From positions 1-64,000 of the forward strand of contig LODT01000053.1 of the NCBI GenBank assembly GCA_001606155.1: 64,000 nt of DNA, given 5' to 3'. A model generated the notes under the pieces. It searched no databases and was not told the DNA's origin. It was given only the letters and a program-made list of their open reading frames with translations. The position numbers and the translations under genes are program-made. Source of the stretch: Tieghemostelium lacteum. Lineage: Eukaryota; Evosea; Eumycetozoa; Dictyosteliales; Raperosteliaceae. Position 1 is the first letter of the stretch; each line of letters opens with the position of its first letter. Shown piece after piece: positions 50,122-62,425 of the stretch.

Positions 50122-52224
50122 TTATGATAAATTATGTATACAAAATTTTAATATTAAATTTGTTAATTGATTTCTAATTGTTTCTTTACTAGTTTCAATT
50201 TTAATATTTTCATTATTATATATTGTAATTATTGAAATTTCTTCATTATCATGAATAATTTTAATTATTAAATAATTATTATTATTTGAAATTTGTAAAT
50301 TTTTAAATCCATTTAATTCTAATGATTCAATTAAATTTTCAATTGAAAAATTATTATTAAAAATATAATTTAATTTAATATTATTATTATTATTTTGATT
50401 ATTATTATTATTATTATAATTTGAAGATGAAATTATAAATTGATTATCTTTTAAAGATAATTGACCATTAATTTCACAAATATTAATATTTTCAATAGAA
50501 TTTAATTTGTTTTCAATTCTATTTAATTTAATATATTTTGCAATTGATTTATCAAGATGTGCTCTATCAAATTTTTGTTTAATTGAAATTTTAATAATTT
50601 CCATTGATTGTATTGGTGTTATTGTTGTTAATATATTTGAATTTTCATTAATATGATTTTTTATATAATCTAAATATATATTTTTAAAAATTATTAATAT
50701 AAAATATTTATAATTATTATAATAAATATAAATACTTTTATAATTTATAGGAATTATTAAATTTTTTGGAGATAATTTTGAAATTAATAAATTTGCATCA
50801 CTAAAATTAATTCGTGGATCAATTGGTAGATAATGAATACGACATTGTAATGGTGGATTTTGAAATGGCGATAATAAACGATTATTATCAAACTCTGGTT
50901 CAATTAAAAATAGTGAATTTTTAGATTGATCAGAATATTTTGAGAGTAATTGTAATACATCACCAAGTCTTAAAGATGGATGACCAACAAATTGAATGGA
51001 TGGACCATCAGTTGGTTGAAAATTACTATGAATTTGATGTATTAGTTGAAATTGACCACGTCTAATAATATCTTGATGTAAGAATGGTGGTTCTGGCATT
51101 TGTGATCTCTCTTGTTTGGTTTTATTTAACCATTCACTATAGAGATCAGCATAGGCTAATACTGATTTACCAACTGGACTTATAAAATAGATTGGTACTT
51201 GAAATAGTCCCAATCTAGTTAGATACTCTGCAATGTGTTCAAATAAATCTAAAACTATACCACAACTATTTACTGGTATCAGTGATGTACCACCTTGCTG
51301 ACATGTCAATCCAATTTGTGAACATAATTCATTTAATTTCTCATCAGGTTGCAATTGTGGATGATAATTTAATTTAGTCATTATTAATAGTTGTGGATTT
51401 TCAAGTGATTCAATATCCATTGGTAATGGATATCTTGAAAGTGCCAATGAACTATCAGACAGATAAACTATCTTATCACCATGTTCATTATCAATTAGCC
51501 AATTACATGATCCCAATGTAAATCCACTACTTGTTGGTACCATTTTAAAACCTTGTACCACCGTTATAATTTCTGAAAATCTAACTGATATAATCTTTTC
51601 AAATGATTTTTCAATATCTAATCTATTATATAATTCTTTCCATTTTGAAAATTTTAAAATTTCATCAAAGTTTTCATTATTATTATTCATATTATGATTA
51701 TATAATTTTTCTAGAATTTCTGATGATTGTAATATATTATTATTATTATTATTATTATAGTTTTTTAATCTTGATTGTTTAATATTCATTTGATATAATT
51801 CATCTAATAATAATTTACCAATTTGAACTGTAGGTTCAGTTGCATAAATTCTACCTTTAAATTTTGTGTATTCTGTAATGAATGGCAGTGAATAGATATT
51901 TTGATAATTAGATATCAATATATAATCTATAGTTTCAAAATCTACTAAATTTTCACCCAAAATTGTACTATATCTAATATCATTACTATCAATATATAAA
52001 TTATTATTAATCTCTTTAAATATTACTGGTATTTCTTTTTTTGAATCATTATTATGTTGTTGTTGTTGATTATTATTTTTAAATTGATTTGTTTTTAAAC
52101 TATATGGTAAATAATTTAAAATACTTGAAATTTCCATACCACAATCTAATAATATTTTTACATTTTTATATTCTAATAAATAACATGATGATTGTGGTGA
52201 TAATCCTAAACATGATAACTTCAT
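50122..52224 (-). CDS. ints9: Integrator complex subunit 9 (INTS9), MBL/beta-CASP pseudo-nuclease
   Basis: About 678 residues after removing one intron. The start MKLSCLGLSPQSSCYLL, LLDCGMEISS, ILISNYQNIYSLPFITEYTKF and IYATEPTVQIGKLLLDELY match INTS9 closely. As in other INTS9 proteins, the metal-binding HxHxDH motif is replaced (ISNYQN), so it is expected to be the inactive partner of INTS11 in the complex that cleaves snRNA 3' ends. A 66-base segment, 50735-50670, has consensus GTATTT and TTTAG ends and no in-frame stop; it is most probably an intron, since it would insert a Tyr/Ile-rich stretch into the beta-CASP-to-C-terminal link. Asn-rich inserts are lineage-specific. Confidence 0.9.
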   Translation of the reverse strand: MKLSCLGLSPQSSCYLLEYKNVKILLDCGMEISSILNYLPYSLKTNQFKNNNQQQQHNNDSKKEIPVIFKEINNNLYIDSNDIRYSTILGENLVDFETIDYILISNYQNIYSLPFITEYTKFKGRIYATEPTVQIGKLLLDELYQMNIKQSRLKNYNNNNNNNILQSSEILEKLYNHNMNNNNENFDEILKFSKWKELYNRLDIEKSFEKIISVRFSEIITVVQGFKMVPTSSGFTLGSCNWLIDNEHGDKIVYLSDSSLALSRYPLPMDIESLENPQLLIMTKLNYHPQLQPDEKLNELCSQIGLTCQQGGTSLIPVNSCGIVLDLFEHIAEYLTRLGLFQVPIYFISPVGKSVLAYADLYSEWLNKTKQERSQMPEPPFLHQDIIRRGQFQLIHQIHSNFQPTDGPSIQFVGHPSLRLGDVLQLLSKYSDQSKNSLFLIEPEFDNNRLLSPFQNPPLQCRIHYLPIDPRINFSDANLLISKLSPKNLIIPINYKSIYIYYNNYKYFILIIFKNIYLDYIKNHINENSNILTTITPIQSMEIIKISIKQKFDRAHLDKSIAKYIKLNRIENKLNSIENINICEINGQLSLKDNQFIISSSNYNNNNNNQNNNNNIKLNYIFNNNFSIENLIESLELNGFKNLQISNNNNYLIIKIIHDNEEISIITIYNNENIKIETSKETIRNQLTNLILKFCIHNLS

Positions 52225-52296
52225 TTTGTAAAAATTACAAAAATTATAAAAAAAATTGTATTTTTTTTTTTAATTAATCAAACGAATCGATTAAAA

Positions 52297-53698
52297 ATGT
52301 TAAACAATAGTAGTAAAAGAATATTCTCTTCTTTAATTAATAATAATTTAAAATATATAAAAAAGAAATTATTCAATATTTATTGGACAACCAACATCAA
52401 ATACACATCCACATTTATTAAAAGATAAAGAAATATTAAAAGGTATAACGGTTGAAGAATTTAAAGAAAGAAGAAAAAGATTTTTATCATTATTTCCAGA
52501 TGGTAGTGTTGTAGTATTATTCTCTGGACCAGAACCAATGATGTCATATGATATACCATGGGATTTTAGACAAAATAGTAATTTTCTATATTTAACAGGA
52601 TTTCAAGAACCAGAATCTATAATTTTAATGGAAAAACTTAGTAAAGAACATTCTAAAATTGGAATGTTTGTTAGACCAAAAATTAAAGAACGTGAAATTT
52701 GGGATGGTCCAAGATGTGGTCCTACCAATGTTACATCGATATTTGGTGTAGATTATGGATTGGAAATTGATAAATTTAAAGATACACTAAAACAACTAAA
52801 GAATCAATCCCAACTGAGTGCAGATAATTTATTTATTAATAATCCTCATAATTGGAATGAAATGTTTAATGGCCTTGGTTTAGAATATCAAGAGGCTGAA
52901 GCCTATGTTCAAATGATGAGACTGGTAAAATCACCTGCTGAAATTTCAATGATGTTAGAATCTGGTCAAATTGCAGGAAGAGCATTTGCAGAGACAATGA
53001 AATATATTAAACCAGAAATGCCAGAGAATGAAGTATCTGCATTCTTTGAATTTCAAGTTAAAAAGAATGGTGCTAAGCGAATGTCTTATCCACCTGTAGT
53101 GGCATCTGGTAACTCTGGTAATACTCTACACTATATTGCAAATAATCAAATATGTAAAAGTGGTGATTTATTATTAATGGATGCTGGTTGTGAATATTGG
53201 AATTTTACTAGTGATATAACTAGAACATTTCCAATTAATGGTAAATTTACTGATGCTCAAAAGGAAATTTATGAAGCAGTTTTAGATGTTAATAAGAAAT
53301 GTATAGAAATGGCTCGTATTGGTCAAACTGTTGATAGTATTCATAGATATTCTGTTGAGATTATTACCAATCATCTATTAAGATTGGGTATACTAAAGCA
53401 GGAAACAATGAAATCTAGTAGTTATCATAAATATTATCCACATTCAATTGGTCATTATCTAGGAATGGATACTCATGATACTTCAAATTATGCTTATTCT
53501 ATAAAATTAGTTCCTGGTATGATTATAACTATTGAGCCTGGTATCTATATTGACAAAAATGATTTATCTGTTCCTGAAAAATATCGTGGTATTGCTATTA
53601 GAATTGAAGATGATGTTGCTATAACTTCAACAAATCCTTTAGTTTTAACATCATTAGCACCAAAAGAAATTAATGATATTGAATTATTAATGAAATAA
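52297..53698 (+). CDS. Mitochondrial Xaa-Pro aminopeptidase, XPNPEP3/Icp55-like
   Basis: The conserved frame begins IGQPTSNTHPHLL (about 52382) and includes IPWDFRQNSNFLYLTGFQEP, and the metal ligands of the pita-bread fold: MDAGCEYWNFTSDITRTFP (two Asp), HSIGHYLGMDTHD (His), IEPGIY and IRIEDDV (two Glu). This is the XPNPEP3/yeast Icp55 group, which trims N-termini of imported mitochondrial proteins. The ATG at 52297 opens a targeting-like sequence (MLNNSSKRIFSSLI), but it is one base out of frame with the body at a run of six A's (52359-52364). With five A's it would read on as KRNYSIFIGQP, a natural presequence end. It is 72 bases from the divergent INTS9 start. Confidence 0.85.
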
Positions 53699-53718
53699 AA
53701 ATAAATTCGAATATAATT

Positions 53719-56700
53719 TTATTCATCTAAATTATTTGAAACTCTAATTAAAATAAATAATTTATCAGATTCACGTAAAATTGTATTTGATAGTGGATTT
53801 GTTAAAACATAACTACCATCAGAATCTAATGAAGAAGTGATTGGGTTCATTTCAATACCATCATTCATTGCACCATCAATAATAGAAGGACTACCAACTG
53901 GTGTTAAATTATTAAGATTGGCTTTTCTAGATCTTAACATGCCAATACAAATGATATTTGAACGTACCAATGTTTCAAATAGATAACCAAATCGATGATG
54001 TATAAAGTGATCTGGTAGTGGTACTTGAAAGGTTTTAATTAGGTTTTTCTTATTGGATTGGTCACCAACCAACAGTTTAATTAGAGTTAGGAGATTACGA
54101 TTAAAGAAACATTGACAGAGTAAGGAATCAAAAAGTGACATTGAAAATACATTTCCAGCTGCAAATGATGATGCATAATGTAATGGATCATTTTGTTTCC
54201 AATTTGAATTTCCAGGTAGAAACTTTAGATTAATTGGATTATTAATCTCATAGATTGGAAATATTTGTGAATTAAATTTCATTGCACTCTTTACTGAGAT
54301 ACTGGCAAGTAATGATTCACGATCATTAAATATACTATCACTATTTGGTTCATTATTTGATAGAATGACAACTTTAAGACATTTCATTATACCAGCTCTC
54401 TTTAAATCACCCAAATCATATGGTATACCTTCTATAATATATACATCTTGATATTTATCAATATATATCCATTCTGAAACTTTAAAATTCTCTGTTAGAA
54501 TTACTATTGGATCAAAATGTTTAATATATGGTGCACGTAATGGTCCAATAAAATTATCAATACATTTTAAATTATTACCAGCCAATATTATATGATTATT
54601 AATACTATCAATAGTTTCTACACTATAAACTAATGCCTCTTCTATCTCTCTTGTAAATTCTTTTTTCTTTTTCCATTTCTTTACACCATATCCTTGATAA
54701 CTAGCATTCTCCAAAGGTAATGGTGGTGGTACAGGTATTGGTATTTCAACTGACTGTTTTAATAAATTTGGTTGTTGCTGATCTATTGGTTGTTGATCCT
54801 TTTGTTGTTCAGAAACATCAGGTAATGGTTGTAATAATGGATTAGATTGTATTTTTGTTATTTGTTGTTGTTGTTGTTGTTGTTGACCAATATTTTTTAA
54901 CATATCTGTAAAATTATTATTATTATTTAATATATTATTATTGTTGTTGTTGTTGGGATTATATGAATTATTTTGAGTTGGTTGAGTTTTTGTATCATAT
55001 GGAGAGGAAATATCTTGTGCAGTTATAGTTTGCTGATTTAATATAACTTTTTTCTTTTCTAGTAATAGTTTTTTTAGAGATTTTCTCTTTTCTGAAGGAT
55101 CAACTTTATGAATAAATTTTAATTTGGATTGATATTGATTAATTTCAGTATCATATTCCCAAGCTAATTTACATTCTTTATCACTTAGACCATACTCATT
55201 ATGAATCTGTACAGATAATTTCATAGATTCCTGATACATTTGTACAAAATCCAAAGTCGCAAATTTAATTTTCTTTGATGAACTCTTATTCTTTGCCATC
55301 AATATACCATAGAAGCCCTCTTGAATCTCCAAAGAATGTTTAGGATTAATTTTTACAATCTTTTGATCATTAACCCAAATCTCAATACCAAACAGAATCA
55401 TGCCATAGGCATTATAAACCATTCTAACCACTTCACCAAAAGTCAATCCATAGAAACTTGGTGAAAATGGTTGTGTAAATATTTCATAACTATTACCGTA
55501 CCCATATTCATCTAAATCACTATAATGTCTTAAATCTGATCTTAATAAATTAATTACCAATGTTAAAAATCCTGGTGACAATACTGATTGTGCTAATAAA
55601 TTCTATATATATATATATTATTAATAATTAATTGTTAAACTAAATTATTTTGTGGTTTTTGATTTTAACATACCATTTTTAATTCTTGAATTGATAAAAC
55701 TTGAGTTGCACCAGCAGATAACATTTTAAATTTATTTCTTGGATCCATTACTTGTGCAAATATTGGTATAGATGAACTGAATGATCTAATGGCAAGTATT
55801 CTTAGAATATTTTCATTATCATCTGAGAGAGAATCACTTTTATTCTTTTTTGAAAAGATAAAAATGGATTTTGATCTTTCTAATGATGATCTTTCAATAT
55901 CTTGTGCTAGACCTGGTGTACCTTTTAGATATCTAATTGCAGTTGCAGTACCTTTATATTTAGCAGCCAAATCACTCCAATAATCAGGTGGATCATTATT
56001 TGATAAAATGATTGCTGGTAATTGTTTAATTCTACTGTTAAAATATAGTTCATTTAGAAATACATTTAATGGTGCCTGATAGATTTGACCAACAATCATT
56101 ACAAAATTCTTTTTCTTATTGGGTTTATAGGCACCATGCCATGGCTTATTAATGGACAATGTAGACAATAACTGATTAATTTGTAATGGTAAATAAAGTA
56201 ATGCTGTGGTTATCATTGTAATAACTACCCATCTACCTAATACCGTTTTTGGTGTTATATCACCATATCCAACTGTCGATAATGTCACAACTGCAAAATA
56301 AAGTGAATCATGAAACGATACTTTTTCAATCTCTGTTATCAATGATGCAAATAATACAATTAATATTATAATTGATAATATTAATGATGCAATCTTATTA
56401 ACCAGTGCTATTAATAATATTATTAAAATATTAATATATACTTTTAGAATATTTTTAATAAAAACTGATAATTACTTGTTACACCATGAAGTTTAAACAA
56501 TCTTGGAGCTTTTAAAATTCTTAAAACTCTAAGAAAACCTAAAGGAGTAATTGGTACAAATTCATTTGGTAATAATGTTACAAGAATTGGTAACAATGTA
56601 ATAATATCCAAAATTGTATTTCTTTTTTTAAAGAATGTTAACCTATTATTGTTGTTTTTGTTGTAAAATTAGATCAATTGTATTTTGTATTATTTTCCTA

Positions 56701-57339
56701 TATTAAGTATCTATGTACTTACTTGTTTTTTGCAAATACAAATGTTCTAAAAAAATCAACCAATAAGAATATAGATATAGCAAATAATAGTAAATTTATA
56801 GATTTTGGTATGGATGGTAGATAAGATAATACAATAAATAGTGCAATGGAAACTATACTAAAAGCTATATTAATATGTTCCATATAGAAATCAACTCTTT
56901 TATATACACGCGTGTAAGTTTTGAGAAACAGTCTCTTTTTATATTCCTCTTCGTAATCTATCAATTCCTTGTTATTGAAGTCCTCCACTTTCGAAGAATC
57001 ATCTCTGTCGTCAGCACTATCAGATTCCTGATCATAATTATCCCCAACACCAACACCTCCATATTCAACTTCATCGTTATCTCTACCTGCAAGTTCATCT
57101 AAAAACTCTTGATCAACAAGTCCTTTAAAATTTCTAGAACTTTGATTCATTACATTTTGTGATACTGAATTACTACTATTATTATTATTATTATTATTAT
57201 TACTCGTACTTGTGTTTCCTTGAAAGAGATTGTCACCTATGGTATTACTATATTTTAATGCATGAGTTGATTGCCCACCTTGTAATTTTACTTTTGAGGA
57301 GCTTTGTAATCTATATGGATAAAACTCCTCCTTTTCCAT
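53719..57339 (-). CDS. BK/Slo-like potassium channel with RCK domains
   Basis: Four exons, 57339-56723, 56642-56476, 56407-55674 and 55602-53719, giving 1,133 residues. Six membrane segments are visible: two in exon 1, a third and a basic S4-like FLRVLRILKAPRLFKLHG in exon 2, and S5, pore and S6 in exon 3. The selectivity filter is TVGYGD, so it is K+ selective. The cytoplasmic part begins with an RCK domain (FVMIVGQIYQAPLNVFLNEL) and continues into a second RCK-like half (NHIILAGNNLKCIDNFIGPL), separated by a Gln/Asn-rich linker. This is the layout of large-conductance Ca2+/Na+-activated Slo channels. No BK-type extra S0 segment is obvious. A 20-base gap separates its stop from that of the aminopeptidase. 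Confidence 0.9.
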
Positions 57340-58026
57340 TTTATAATTTTAAAATGTAATATTAAATTTTTATAGTTGTTCTCCAAACTCCTATCGATTT
57401 CTTTTTTTTAACCTCCAAAATGAAAAAAAAAAAACAAAACCAAATTTCACATCTGTAATTTCATTTAATTTTTTTGAAATAAATCTTAATAATTTATAAT
57501 AAAATAATTTTCAAATTTATCGTTTCATCTTAATTATAAAAATAAACTTATAATCCCAGTGATAAATTTGTGATATCTAAAAAATTTCACATTTTTATAA
57601 AAAAAAAAAATCCACACTAAACCCCTATTTTAAAATTTCTAACTTATACTACAAAACTCTGTTATTATATACAAGATTATATATTTTATATATTGTAAAA
57701 GAACTTTAACCATTATAATCATAAATTCTAAAAAACTATAAACTATTAATGAGCAGGCATTTCTCAACAAAACTTTATCAAATTTCAAACCCAATTCAAA
57801 AATATAATAATAATATTAATAATAATCATAGTAATTTGTTAACATTTAGTAAAACAATTAGATTTCAATATTATTTTAGACCAAGTTTTTATAAAGTAGA
57901 CTATAATAATAATAATAATTACAATCAAACTAACAAACATCATATAGTAAATAATAATAACTATACACAAAATAATACACTAAATAGTAAATTATATGAA
58001 AATTCATTTCTATTAATTAATATAAG
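57340..58026. other. Spacer and 5' region of the AGC kinase, with a long upstream open frame
   Basis: A/T-rich divergent spacer between the channel and kinase genes. An ATG at 57749 opens a 129-codon frame (MSRHFSTKLYQISNPIQKYN...) that runs to 58138, overlapping the kinase start in another frame. Its second half is mostly Asn. It may be an upstream open frame that damps kinase translation or simply chance in A/T-rich DNA. Confidence 0.35.
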
Positions 58027-59787
58027 ATGCAAACAACTACAAATATCAAATCAAATCAAAAATCAGTTAAATCATTTTCCTCATTTATGTTGGAAGAACA
58101 AAGAGAATTACAACAAAATGAAAAAGGAGATGATTTAATAGTTGTACAACAAGACTTTGGTGGTTCAGGTCAATCAACACCAAATCATTGTACAACTCCA
58201 AAAAAAACACCATCAAAAGTGATTACTATTAATAAATCACCAAATCAACAACATAAGCATTCACCACATAAATCAAAGAAATCAATTGTTTCCTTTGCTA
58301 TTGTTGAACCAGATCAACAATCAACCACTACCACCTCATTTAATCAAAAATTTAATAATAATAATCATCAGAATAAAAAGAATCAGAACCAATCAATTAC
58401 TCCAACAGTATCACAACCAAATAGTAATTTTACAACACCAATTTCAACTCCACCACCAAAAATTATAGTTGAAAAGAAATCAGAATTGGTAGAGGAGGAA
58501 AAAGATGATATTTGTTTAGATAATATTCATCAAGAAGAAGAAGATAAATTAGAACAGTCTAGTTATTGTAGTGATATTTCGGATACTGATGATGTTGAAC
58601 AATCACTTTCCTCAGGTAGTGAATCAGATACTGGTATATCATCAGAAGAATCAACTAGATCAGAACTCACCAAATCAACAAGTATGAGTGATTTTATTCC
58701 ATTGAGTAGTTCACATGTAGAACAAGTAAAGATTAGTAATAATATTAAATTGGAGGATTTTCAAATTTTACATTTAGTCGGTAAAGGTGGTTTTGGAAAA
58801 GTTCATCAAGTAATGCATAAAAAGAGTTCAAAGATTTATGCTCTAAAAACTATTAAAAAGAACCATATCATTCAGAGAAAATCAGTTATCAATACACTGG
58901 CTGAGAAAGACATTCTCAAGAGAATTGAACATCCATTCATTGTAAAACTTCACTATGCATTCCAAAATGAAAAGAAACTCTATTTGGTAATGGACTTTAT
59001 TAATGGAGGTCAACTATTTTATCATTTACAGAAAGAATCTATTTTCTCTGAGACTCAAGTTAGATTCTATATTGCAGAATTGGTATTGGCATTAGAACAC
59101 CTTCATGATCTCAATGTAATCCATCGTGATTTAAAACCTGAAAATATTTTAATTGATTCTCAAGGTCATTGTGTTCTCACTGATTTTGGTTTAGCTAAAG
59201 AACAGGTAACTGATGACTCCACTGGTAGTATGTGTGGAACTTTGGAGTACACCTCACCTGAAATGATTCAAGGTAAAAACTATGGAAAGGCAGTTGATTG
59301 GTGGGCTATTGGTATTCTAATGTATGATATGCTCATTGGAAAACCACCTTTTGAATCAAAAAACAGACAGGTAGCTCAAGAGAAAATTGTAAAAGAGAAA
59401 CCAAATTTTCCACCATATATTGGTTCCTCAGCTCGTTCTCTAATTAATGCATTACTTCAAAAAGATCCAAAGAAGCGTCTGGGTTCTAATGGTGGTGCTA
59501 CTGAGATTAAAAAACATCCATTCTTTAAAGGTGTACAATGGAGAAAATTGGAATTAAAAGAATTACCTTCTCCATATATTCCAAAAACCTCTGATATTCG
59601 TGATATTTCAAATTTTGATATGGAATTCCTAAAACAATCAATAAGAGATTCTTATTCTGCCTCTCCAAATCTAAGTTCATCTCAACAAGCTTTCTTTGAT
59701 GGTTTTAGTTTTGTTAGATCAACTTCATTTTTAGATAATCATCTAACTCAACAATTACATAATAATAATGAACAAAATAATATTTAA
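58027..59787 (+). CDS. AGC protein kinase, p70 S6 kinase-like
   Basis: Single exon, 586 residues. Residues 1-235 are low-complexity Ser/Asn/Gln. The kinase domain has GKGGFGKV, ATP-binding Lys in YALKTIKK, HRDLKPEN, DFGLAKE, an activation segment SMCGTLEYTSPE and WWAIGILMYDML. The AGC C-tail ends with a hydrophobic motif FFDGFSFVRS, where the Ser before Phe would be the TORC-dependent site, and a turn-motif-like region lies before it. This combination is that of p70 S6 kinase, which acts downstream of PDK1 and TORC1 or TORC2. Distinction from other AGC kinases rests on overall feel and the hydrophobic motif. The kinase call is certain, the S6K subclass likely. Confidence 0.88.
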   Translation: MQTTTNIKSNQKSVKSFSSFMLEEQRELQQNEKGDDLIVVQQDFGGSGQSTPNHCTTPKKTPSKVITINKSPNQQHKHSPHKSKKSIVSFAIVEPDQQSTTTTSFNQKFNNNNHQNKKNQNQSITPTVSQPNSNFTTPISTPPPKIIVEKKSELVEEEKDDICLDNIHQEEEDKLEQSSYCSDISDTDDVEQSLSSGSESDTGISSEESTRSELTKSTSMSDFIPLSSSHVEQVKISNNIKLEDFQILHLVGKGGFGKVHQVMHKKSSKIYALKTIKKNHIIQRKSVINTLAEKDILKRIEHPFIVKLHYAFQNEKKLYLVMDFINGGQLFYHLQKESIFSETQVRFYIAELVLALEHLHDLNVIHRDLKPENILIDSQGHCVLTDFGLAKEQVTDDSTGSMCGTLEYTSPEMIQGKNYGKAVDWWAIGILMYDMLIGKPPFESKNRQVAQEKIVKEKPNFPPYIGSSARSLINALLQKDPKKRLGSNGGATEIKKHPFFKGVQWRKLELKELPSPYIPKTSDIRDISNFDMEFLKQSIRDSYSASPNLSSSQQAFFDGFSFVRSTSFLDNHLTQQLHNNNEQNNI

Positions 59788-60044
59788 ATAATCTCTTATT
59801 TTTTAAATATTAGAATATTTCATTGATCAATTACAATAAAACAAAAATATACACATTAATGTGTAAAACTATTGTTTTAATAGATAGTTTATCTGTTTTT
59901 AATTCTATAAAAATAAATAATAAATGAAAGGTATGTAAGAATATATATAAAATAAAAACTAGAAGAAATACTACAGTACAGTTGTTGGCACAAAAGAGAT
60001 TTTTGCTATTTAAACATTATTTTATTTTTCAGGAACAATGTGTA

Positions 60045-60087
60045 TACAAAGGTTTAAAGCCTATTATTCTATTTATACACCTTTGTA
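60045..60087. repeat. Short hairpin in the kinase-Gemin2 spacer
   Basis: TACAAAGGT at 60045-60053 and ACCTTTGTA at 60079-60087 are perfectly complementary and would form a 9-bp stem. The spacer 59788-60159 otherwise holds A/T runs and a CACATTAATGTG palindrome near 59852. It could be part of a 3' end signal or a small RNA. Confidence 0.35.
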
Positions 60088-60159
60088 GAAACTTCTTCAC
60101 ATAAACTTTTTTTTTTTTTTTATTATTAATTTAAGTTTTTTAAATACCCTATTTACACA

Positions 60160-60747
60160 ATGGAAGAATTTCAATCAAAATGCTTTGATATTGATGGTGA
60201 ATTAGAACCAGATGATAATGAACCATTAACTGGTGAAGAATACTTGAAAAGAGTTAGATGGGAAAGTAATAGAATACCAAATATTGCAGTAGCACAATTA
60301 GATTATAAAAAGATTAATAATCAATCACCATCCAGTAGGTATTTTAGTTTACCTGCAAAACTACCACAATGTAAAACTGAATTGTTACCAAATGCAGATT
60401 GGGAAAAGAAATTTCTATCTGAATTTTCAGAACATAGACAAAATCTAAGATATATAATTGATTATAATCAACAACATTATCAATCCCAAAACCAAAATAT
60501 TCCACATCTAAATGATAAAAGATCTTGGTATAATTATTGTTTTGGTAATAATTCAAAAGATAATACTACCTCAATTGAACAAAATGTTGAGGATATGGAT
60601 ATTAATGATGAAAATAATATCAATGATGATAATGAAATGAATGAAGAGGAGGAAGAGAATGAAGAATATAATGAATATATTGAAATTAATGATAAACAAA
60701 AATATAAAAATAACTCAACTCAAACTTTTAATAATAATAATAATCAA

Positions 60748-60795
<48 letters not shown>

Positions 60796-61110
60796 TTTGG
60801 AAAATTACCTGGTATTGATGTATTAGTAAAATTTGATCATATTTTAGTTGTTGGTTTAGTAAATTATCATATTGAATGGCTTGAAAGTAGAGAATTAACA
60901 AAAGAAAGATCCAATTGGTTATATTTATTATTAAGTCTACTTGAGAAACCAATTGATCCAGATACAAGTGCAAATTTGAGATCACTTCTGCGTCGGTTAG
61001 CTCTCTTTCGATCAAAAATTATTTCCATTTCTGATCCATTATTACCAAATATAAATGTTTTGTTTACTATTGTAGCGAAATATTTTAATCAATTGGATCC
61101 TTATGAATAA
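60160..61110 (+). CDS. gemin2: Gemin2/SIP1 (SMN complex subunit)
   Basis: Single exon, 316 residues. The N-terminal LTGEEYLKRVRWESNRIPNI matches the Gemin2/SIP1 signature (VTGEEYLRRVR...). Conservation continues through LPNADWEKKFLSEFSEHRQNL and the C-terminal helical part HIEWLESRELTKERSNWLYLLL. Gemin2 cradles the Sm pentamer during spliceosomal snRNP assembly. An acidic segment and a long Asn run (AAT repeat near 60732-60795) interrupt the middle, a typical dictyostelid insertion in a loop. Another spliceosome-related gene (SPF27) ends the window. Confidence 0.9.
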
Positions 61111-61235
61111 ATTAAATTAAAATTTCTTAATTTATTTATTCAATTTTCTCAAAATTTGGTATTCTAAACATTTTGTCGTTTTTTTTTCTTTTGTCTTTTA
61201 TGATACCAAAAATCTCATAGGAGGAAAAAACATCA

Positions 61236-62303
61236 ATGTCTACTGCTACTACTACAACTACAGAACAACAAAAGAAAAAATTATGTGAAATTTGTAAAGT
61301 TTCTAGACCAATATTAAAAAGACCAAAAACAGGAGAATCTATTTGTAAAGAATGTTTTTATACAGTATTTGAAGATGAAATTCATCATACTATTGTTGAT
61401 AATCAATTATTTAAAAGAGGTGATAAAGTAGCAATTGGTGCTTCTGGTGGTAAAGATTCAACCGTTTTAGCAGAAATAATGACAAAACTAAATAAGAAAT
61501 ATGATTATGGATTAGATTTATTCCTTCTCTCTATAGATGAAGGTATTACAGGTTATAGAGATGATTCATTAGAGACTGTAAAAAGAAATCAAGAACAATA
61601 TCAAATACCTCTAAAGATTCTATCCTATAAGGAACTTTATAACTGGACAATGGATGAGATTGTTAAAGAAATCGGTCTAAAGAATAATTGTACATTTTGT
61701 GGTGTATTTCGTAGACAAGCATTAGATAGAGGTGCCATTATATTAGGTGCCAATAAGATTGTTACTGGTCACAATGCAGATGACATTGCAGAGACTGTTT
61801 TGATAAATCTCTTACGTGGTGATATTCCAAGACTACAAAGATGTGTAAATATTGTAACTGGTTCAGAAGGTGCGTTACCAAGATCTAAACCATTCAAATA
61901 TACCTATCAAAAAGAAATTGTAATGTATGCCTATTTTAAAAAACTAGATTATTTTAGTACTGAATGTATATATGCACCAAATGCCTATAGAGGGCATGTA
62001 AGAGATTTCCTAAAAGATTTAGAAGCAATCAGACCATCTATTATTATTGATATCATTCATTCTGGTGAGAATTTTCACTTTAATGAAGAATTTAAAATGC
62101 CAGTTCAAGGTACTTGTATTCAATGTGGTTATATAAGTTCTAATCAATTATGTATGGCATGTGAATTACTTAAAAATTTAAATTCTGGTTTAGCTAAAGT
62201 TAAATTATCCCTACATAATAAAAAATTAAAATCAACTAATCCTCAACATCAATTAGATGAAAATAATAATCAAAATAATAATAATTTAGAAATAAAAATA
62301 TAA
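61236..62303 (+). CDS. ctu1: Cytoplasmic tRNA 2-thiolation protein 1 (Ctu1/Ncs6)
   Basis: Single exon, 355 residues. N-terminal zinc motif CEICKVSRP...CKEC, PP-loop [12 protein letters not shown], active-site region [28 protein letters not shown], and a C-terminal zinc cluster (CIQCGY...CMAC). These are the full set of the TtcA/Ctu1 family. With Ctu2 it thiolates U34 of tRNA-Lys(UUU), Glu and Gln using Urm1 as sulfur carrier. The extreme C-terminus is Asn-rich. The start follows a Thr/Gln-rich leader and is the first ATG. Confidence 0.95.
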   Translation: MSTATTTTTEQQKKKLCEICKVSRPILKRPKTGESICKECFYTVFEDEIHHTIVDNQLFKRGDKVAIGASGGKDSTVLAEIMTKLNKKYDYGLDLFLLSIDEGITGYRDDSLETVKRNQEQYQIPLKILSYKELYNWTMDEIVKEIGLKNNCTFCGVFRRQALDRGAIILGANKIVTGHNADDIAETVLINLLRGDIPRLQRCVNIVTGSEGALPRSKPFKYTYQKEIVMYAYFKKLDYFSTECIYAPNAYRGHVRDFLKDLEAIRPSIIIDIIHSGENFHFNEEFKMPVQGTCIQCGYISSNQLCMACELLKNLNSGLAKVKLSLHNKKLKSTNPQHQLDENNNQNNNNLEIKI

Positions 62304-62425
62304 AGTTGATATTCTAGGATCTATTTAATTTAAAGCCTTTTCTTTTTTTTTTTTGTATAAATAGCAAAGAGGAAGAATTCAATGTTTTAATAATAATATA
62401 ATAGCAAGTTAATTAAAGAGAAATT

